A stretch of DNA of 64,000 nt from Sclerotinia nivalis (Eukaryota; Ascomycota; Leotiomycetes; Helotiales; Sclerotiniaceae), in contig JAPEIS010000001.1 in the NCBI GenBank assembly GCA_029531795.1, forward strand, positions 2,728,001 through 2,792,000, read 5' to 3'. A model generated the notes under the pieces. The model made no database searches, was not told the origin of the DNA, and worked only from the letters and a program-made list of their open reading frames with translations. The position numbers and the translations under genes are program-made. Of the stretch, positions 58,992 to 64,000 are shown one piece after another. The stretch's first letter is position 1, and every line of letters starts with the position of its first letter.

Positions 58992-60564
58992 TATAAGAAT
59001 GGTTCAATTTGTGCTTGTAATGTGGAAACCGAAATCGTAGATTGTTGATCAGGACTCGATTTCTATCGCGCACAATGGGAAGATTTAGGTGGTGAAAAGG
59101 AGCTATATTATCGTCGTAAGATGCATTGATGATGTTGTCGAAGTGAGGATGTTGACTTGGTAAATGGTTTCTACCTAGGATGTGCTTTCCAGCACATTAG
59201 GGCTGTGCTGGTGTGTTTCTGAAACGGGGAAAACGGGAATGTTCACGACTACTGTTGTAGCTTGGTAATCAAAAGATGAATGAATGAACAAATGAACTTC
59301 TCACAATAATACAAACATGTCGATAGAATATTGATTGGAAGGATTGAGATTGAGATCAAGTGGTATATGTATCTGAGACGTTCATCCTACAGTAATCTGG
59401 TAATGGTACCTCCAACGCGAACGCCGCACTCTTGCTTCTACGTCACTTCTTCATGATGGCTCGTGGAGATATCACATGATGAATCGATATATCACCTATT
59501 AGATAGTTATCAATTGAACAATTTGTCGAAACAATGGCAACAGATTGCGGAAAGGGGATGTATGTTCTTATGTTATCCTAGGACTGAACAGTCTATAGTG
59601 AGCGAGCCTGGAAGTTGTAACCTCAGATCGTGAAACTGCAGTCCAACTCAATCCAACTGCAGCTTGCATTTGTCTGTCTGCATTGCGCAAAACCAACCGC
59701 AAAAATAGAACATCTTGTGTCATACATACTCGAGTATTACCCAGTACTTTACTATTCTGTCTGTGTTCACTGTTAACAGAGTAAAGCAAAAATAGATCAA
59801 TATCGTATACTCGAGTAGATGATGTATTTCCTTTTCCTCACCACGCACAACCCTACACACACCCTCCTACCTACCCTACGTGCCCTTAGTACGTACCTAA
59901 GTAGATACGGTAATCCTTTTCCCGTGCTCTGTTCTTTTCCTCACTCACCGCCTGCATTGTTGACCTTCAGTCAGCACATAAGAACATACAAATCATTACT
60001 ATACATTTTACGGAGTACACTTGCTTAGCTCAGTTCTTGCTGTACAAATCGAATGGACCCAGCATTTCAACCAATCATATCACATTTCTTCTAAAAAATT
60101 AAAAGGAAACCCCGACCCCGATAGGCCAGCCTCATCACCTTATGGGGAGCTAGAGTTGCTGTCCGACATTCCAACCCCACGAACTTACCAGTTGAACACA
60201 ATTTCAAAATAATCCCCTTTCTTTCTCTTTCTGGCTTTCCAAATAAATTCAATGTTATGACTGGAAAGATATACTCACCGAGTATTCATCTGACAATGTA
60301 AGAGATCTGGTGCCTTTGTTGTGACGAGCCTTTGCTAGGGATTACCGCATTACCTTGCCTTAATACATCTTTTGAGGTGTCTTTCCCCGATCGTATCAAT
60401 CGCGAACTCCGGTCTCACCTACCTTGCCTTTCTTAAAACCCCCCCAACAACTATCCTTTTAAACTTTTACACTTTCATTTTTACTTCTATTTTCTGCGAA
60501 ACACATACTGTCTACAGTAATACAATACTCTCATCCGATCATTACTCAAAGACCTTTGGCGAAA
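58992..60564. other. Divergent intergenic region
   Basis: About 1.6 kb, promoters of TVP38 (minus) and the CCCH-Smr gene (plus). TACGGAGTA lies at 60009. A pyrimidine-rich leader precedes the start at 60565. Small open frames are not convincing. Confidence 0.45.
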
Positions 60565-62877
60565 ATGGTGGCCGACGATACCTACGAGATCTGCCTACCC
60601 ATCCTCGAAGATGTCACCCTCGAGGATGAAGACAAGACGGATAAATTGGAGGAGCTACTGAAGAAAGAAACTACTATGACAGGGACAGTGCTGGAAAATG
60701 CTGTTTTGGATGTATTATGGCGATATCGCGAAAGCGCCGCGAACGCTAACTCACCACCGGCAATGCGACATACGGTCCTGCGTCGACCATCTCCTGCTCC
60801 ATGGCAGATCCCACGTGTCGGAACACCAGCATCTTCGTCCCCTCGTCTTGGAGTCAGTCCTCTCGCTCCCCACGGGTTTATGCCACAATCCTTCTCTCGG
60901 ACCAAGTCTATCCAGGGTTCTCCTTTCACCTCACCCCGACCATCCCCACGACTCGCGTTTTCCAGCCCTGCGATCCCTCATAGTCCAAACTTAAACGCAT
61001 ACGAGTTTCCGACCGACACTAGCCCTACGCAAGACATATATGGAGACTATGGAAGTGAAAATGTAGACTGGCTTGTGAATGATGATGCTGTTAGTATTAC
61101 ATCATCGTCCGTCGGAGGAAGCGGACTTAACGCTGCCGCTGCTGAATATATCTCGCCGCAACAAAATGATATGAGCTCTCATGAAATGTTACGGTCAATT
61201 TTTGGTCCTTCTAAATCGGTTGAAGAAATTGAAGCTGCCCTTGCTTTACACGGATACGATTTGAGCGCTACCATTGCTGCGTTTATGGATAATCATTCGG
61301 CTGATGCTACAGTTCAAGCAGAAGGAGATGGTACAAAAGCTATCTTGATTGGTAAGTCTATGGCAGCAGACGTGCCTCGACCAAACACCCCAGCCGGTCA
61401 ACAACGAAGTGGTGTTGTCTGTCGATTTTGGTTATCTACTGGACAATGTCTACGTGCGGATTGCAGATTTAGTCATGATTTGAGCAACCACATTTGCAAG
61501 TAAGTTTCTCTGCATTCCAGTAGATTTACATTCCCTCATCCTTTTACAGGTATTGGGTCATGGGCAATTGCCTTGCGGGAGATACTTGTATCTTCAGCCA
61601 CGATCCCTCATCATTCATGAGCAGACTCTCTCTCGAAGGGGGCAGCACACCCCCAACTCAGAATGCGCAACCCAGTTTTCAATTCCAGGATTATAATGCT
61701 TTCCCATCTCTACAACCAATGCAAGAGCAGTGGCCAAATTCTTATTCATCGGCGAATGCTTTCAGCAACTATCAGCAGGGCGGCTTTACTCCGCCACCTG
61801 GCTTCAAAAGTCTACAAGGCTATAATAGTGATGGGAGTCAGCGTTCTCGACCAAGTAGTCGAGCTAGAGACGGCCCCACAGCTCCAGCCCTGGATGATAC
61901 AGAGGCATTTCCATCGTTGGGGGCTGTGACTGCAAAGGGCAAAAAGCATCACGGGAAGCGAGGTGGTCATGGGCACAACCACAAAGAAAATAGCAGCCCA
62001 AGCTCTCTTGCGGATGTGGTAAAGCTGTCGCCTTCACCGGGCCCTGGTATGATGCAAGACAAGAAAAAGATTGGCAGAAACGGCAGCTCTAACAGTGTCC
62101 GTAATGGCGAGAACAGCGCTGCTGCGCAAGCTATTTCACCTCCCCAACATATTCCGTGGTTAGAAACCGGAGACAGAGCCAATAAAGCATACCTTAAAGC
62201 CAGACAAGACGCAATTAAGCATGGTGGTTTGAGGAACAAATTCCTACAAAGGTTGGTCAATATATCACGTTATACAAGAAATTATATTAACAAAGTCTAG
62301 TGCCGCCCAAGCTTGGAACCGTAATGATGCCCGTGCTGCAAAAGCACTTAGTCTTCGTGGTCAAAGTGAGAATGATCTCATGAGAAAAGCACATCGAGAA
62401 GCAGCTCGTGAGCTTTACGAAGAACGTAACAAGAGCAACTCCCCAAACGCGGAGCTTTACGTTGATTTGCATGGTCTTCATCCCGAAGAAGCTGTCGAGT
62501 ATCTAGAACGTGTTCTACTAGATAACAGCAGAGAATCAAGACCTGTATATGCCATTACAGGCACTGGTCACCATAGCAAGAACGGCAAAGACAAGGTTGG
62601 TAAAGCCATTCGCACATTTTTGAACGAATGGAGATACGCATACCGCGAGTTTTCAGTGCCCGGTGACAGAAATAACGTAGGTGGCATTTTGGGCATTGAT
62701 GCTAGATCTTATGACAAGACACTATCCAGGGAAAGCAGTGGAGCAGATGGTGCAAAGGAAGAGATTGATATTTTGAGTCAAGGTCATGAGATCGGTGGCG
62801 GGAAAATCAAACTTCTAGTGCGAAACCAAGATCGAAATCAAGACGTTCCAAAGGGGCCTAGTGGTAAGGGCCGATGA
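60565..62877 (+). CDS. CCCH zinc-finger, CUE-like and Smr-domain protein (Cue2/N4BP2-like)
   Basis: Three exons, 60565-61499, 61550-62251 and 62301-62877, give 737 residues, both introns phase 2. A short helical N-domain (YEICLPILEDVTLEDEDKTD) leads into a Ser/Pro linker, a CUE/UBA-like helix bundle at about 203-245 (MLRSIFGPSKSVEEIEAALA), and two CCCH fingers: C-x8-C-x4-C-x3-H (CRFWLSTGQCLRADCRFSH) and C-x7-C-x5-C-x3-H (CKYWVMGNCLAGDTCIFSH). After a linker with twin AFPSL words comes a DUF1771 helix pair (AWNRNDARAAKALSLRGQ) and an Smr domain with YVDLHGLHPEEAVEYL and TGTGHHSKNGKDKVGKAI, which carry the nuclease signature residues. Yeast Cue2 uses CUE and Smr to cut mRNA at collided ribosomes; this protein adds RNA-binding fingers. 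Confidence 0.92.
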
Positions 62878-62930
62878 CCTAGAAATAAAGAATAAATAAA
62901 TTATTAAACAATCTGAACTATCTATTTGCT

Positions 62931-64000
62931 CTAGATCTTTGCTTCAGCTTTCTCTTCTTTTATCTTTTTCCTGGCATCATCGATGATTTCTGCGGCTGTC
63001 ACATCCTTTTTACCTGATATCTTCTCTCCAAGATGACCCGTACTCTGTAGTTTCGCAATGAGGTCATCATCACCAAAATGTGAGTTATGCTACTCTATGG
63101 ATTAGTTTCGAATGATATCACATAGTTAAGAGACCTACCTCAAATTCTGGCTCTTCCCCATATGCAATTCTAGCCGCATCTACATATTTCCAGTTAGTGA
63201 TGTACGTTCAACCCACCACTCTACCTCACAAAAATTCTCCACTCACCAACTAAAATTCTCGCTGTCATCCCCCAGACTTTATATCGTGTTAATCCCTGCT
63301 CCTCTTGCTCATCCAGCTCCTCCGCAATAGCAGCCTGACCCCCTTCTCTAATCTTTGGCTTCGATACCTTTTGGTTCGTGATCGGTACAAAGAAATTATG
63401 CATACGCCACTTTGAATCGTGCCATTCGTGCCAAGCTCCGTTATACCAATCACTTTTCTTCCCAGGCAATGAAGATTCATCTTCTTTCCTGACTTCATCT
63501 TCGATGCGCAAGAAATTGTGGAATGGGGCGGAAAATACGGCGGCTACTTCTCGTGCATCGAGTCTAGGAATCATATCCTCTTCCACACTAGCATCTTTCC
63601 CACTCATGTCATCGGCGTGCAGAAATGCAACACAAGGGCGTACGGCCAAAGCAGTCCTGGCTAGACTAGATGGTAATTGACATAAATGTTCTATCTTAAA
63701 CGGAGCTGGAATCTTGTGATCATATCTAGGAAGACCAATTTCTTCACTAGCTTCTCGTCGCGCAATCCCAAAAGGCGTCTCTGAGAGTGAATCGGCTTTT
63801 CCACCTGGAAAAGCGGCTTGTCCGGAAAAGTTTCGGAGCGTGTTTGAACGCATGGTTATTACAACTCGGAGGTCTCCTCGTCGGTCAGCGAAGAGGAGGA
63901 CGAGGACTGCGGCTCGTCGACTGACGGGGAGGAGATTCCATACTGAGTCGAATGGAGGTGGTTTGTAGGCACGAAGTCTTGCCAGAGCGGCCTTTTCAAT
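62931..64000 (-). CDS. PCD1: Nudix CoA diphosphatase, Pcd1/NUDT7-like (partial, runs off the right end)
   Basis: Exons 64000-63247, 63179-63139 and 63089-62931 are in frame; the 5' end lies beyond the window. The extension AALARLRAYKPPP continues to SRRAAVLVLLFADRRGDLRV. The NuCoA signature is present (TLRNFSGQAAFPGGKAD) and runs into the Nudix box (E-x7-REASEEIGL), the Mg-binding catalytic helix. The first Nudix spacing is one residue longer than the textbook GX5E, as is common in CoA pyrophosphatases. The family splits CoA and oxidised CoA into phosphopantetheine and 3',5'-ADP, in peroxisomes in yeast. The C-terminus is Lys/Glu-rich and ends EAKI; Ala-Lys-Ile fits a weak PTS1 peroxisome signal. 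Its stop lies 53 bp from the convergent Smr gene. Confidence 0.92.

Overview
The window reads as nuclear DNA of a filamentous ascomycete. The best guess is a Leotiomycete close to Botrytis or Sclerotinia, inferred from gene content and not proven here. Genes are spaced by AT-rich intergenic DNA of about 0.05-3.4 kb. Introns are short (51-194 bp) with GT(A/G)NGT donors, CTAAC/CTAAT-like branch sites and AG acceptors. Several families are typical of filamentous fungi, including a U2AF small subunit, an FLC/TRP-like membrane protein, an Fmp42-like MFS carrier and a CCCH-CUE-Smr protein. I rebuilt exon structures by reading splice sites and checking phase. All multi-exon models close in frame. There are 20 protein-coding genes, two of them cut by the window ends. 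I found no rRNA, tRNA or CRISPR.

Layout. 0-5 kb: a class I histone deacetylase (partial, minus) diverges from an ING/PHD-finger chromatin protein, followed by a tandem FolB-domain protein. 5-14 kb: a CTGT microsatellite, an Fmp42/SLC43-like transporter and a large tricalbin (ER-plasma membrane tether). 14-23 kb: a long promoter region, a 1074-residue protein of unknown function, then a repeat island holding a foldback inverted repeat, a MITE-like element with perfect 29-bp terminal inverted repeats, a small heptad-repeat coiled-coil gene and a possible solo LTR. 23-35 kb: an FLC/TRP-like channel, an eight-exon oxysterol-binding protein, U2AF35 and a putative beta-propeller protein. 35-38 kb: a gene-poor stretch with broken coding-like sequence. 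38-50 kb: valyl-tRNA synthetase with two in-frame starts, a MutL homologue, a PLP enzyme of the Cys/Met family and a Ser-rich disordered protein. 50-64 kb: an F-box/beta-propeller protein ending in a CaaX box, a Cys-Pro-motif protein, a TVP38/VTT membrane protein, a CCCH-CUE-Smr protein and a Nudix CoA diphosphatase (partial).

Most genes are conserved housekeeping genes. Three themes stand out. Two histone-mark proteins share one divergent promoter region. Several proteins act at membranes or membrane contact sites (tricalbin, OSBP, FLC, TVP38). Two proteins act in RNA processing or mRNA surveillance (U2AF35 and the Smr protein). The least explained parts are the repeat island at 20.4-22.4 kb with its coiled-coil gene, the CaaX-tailed F-box/propeller protein, the four-CP-motif protein, the 1074-residue protein, the broken coding stretch near 36 kb and a hairpin-rich island near 46.9 kb.
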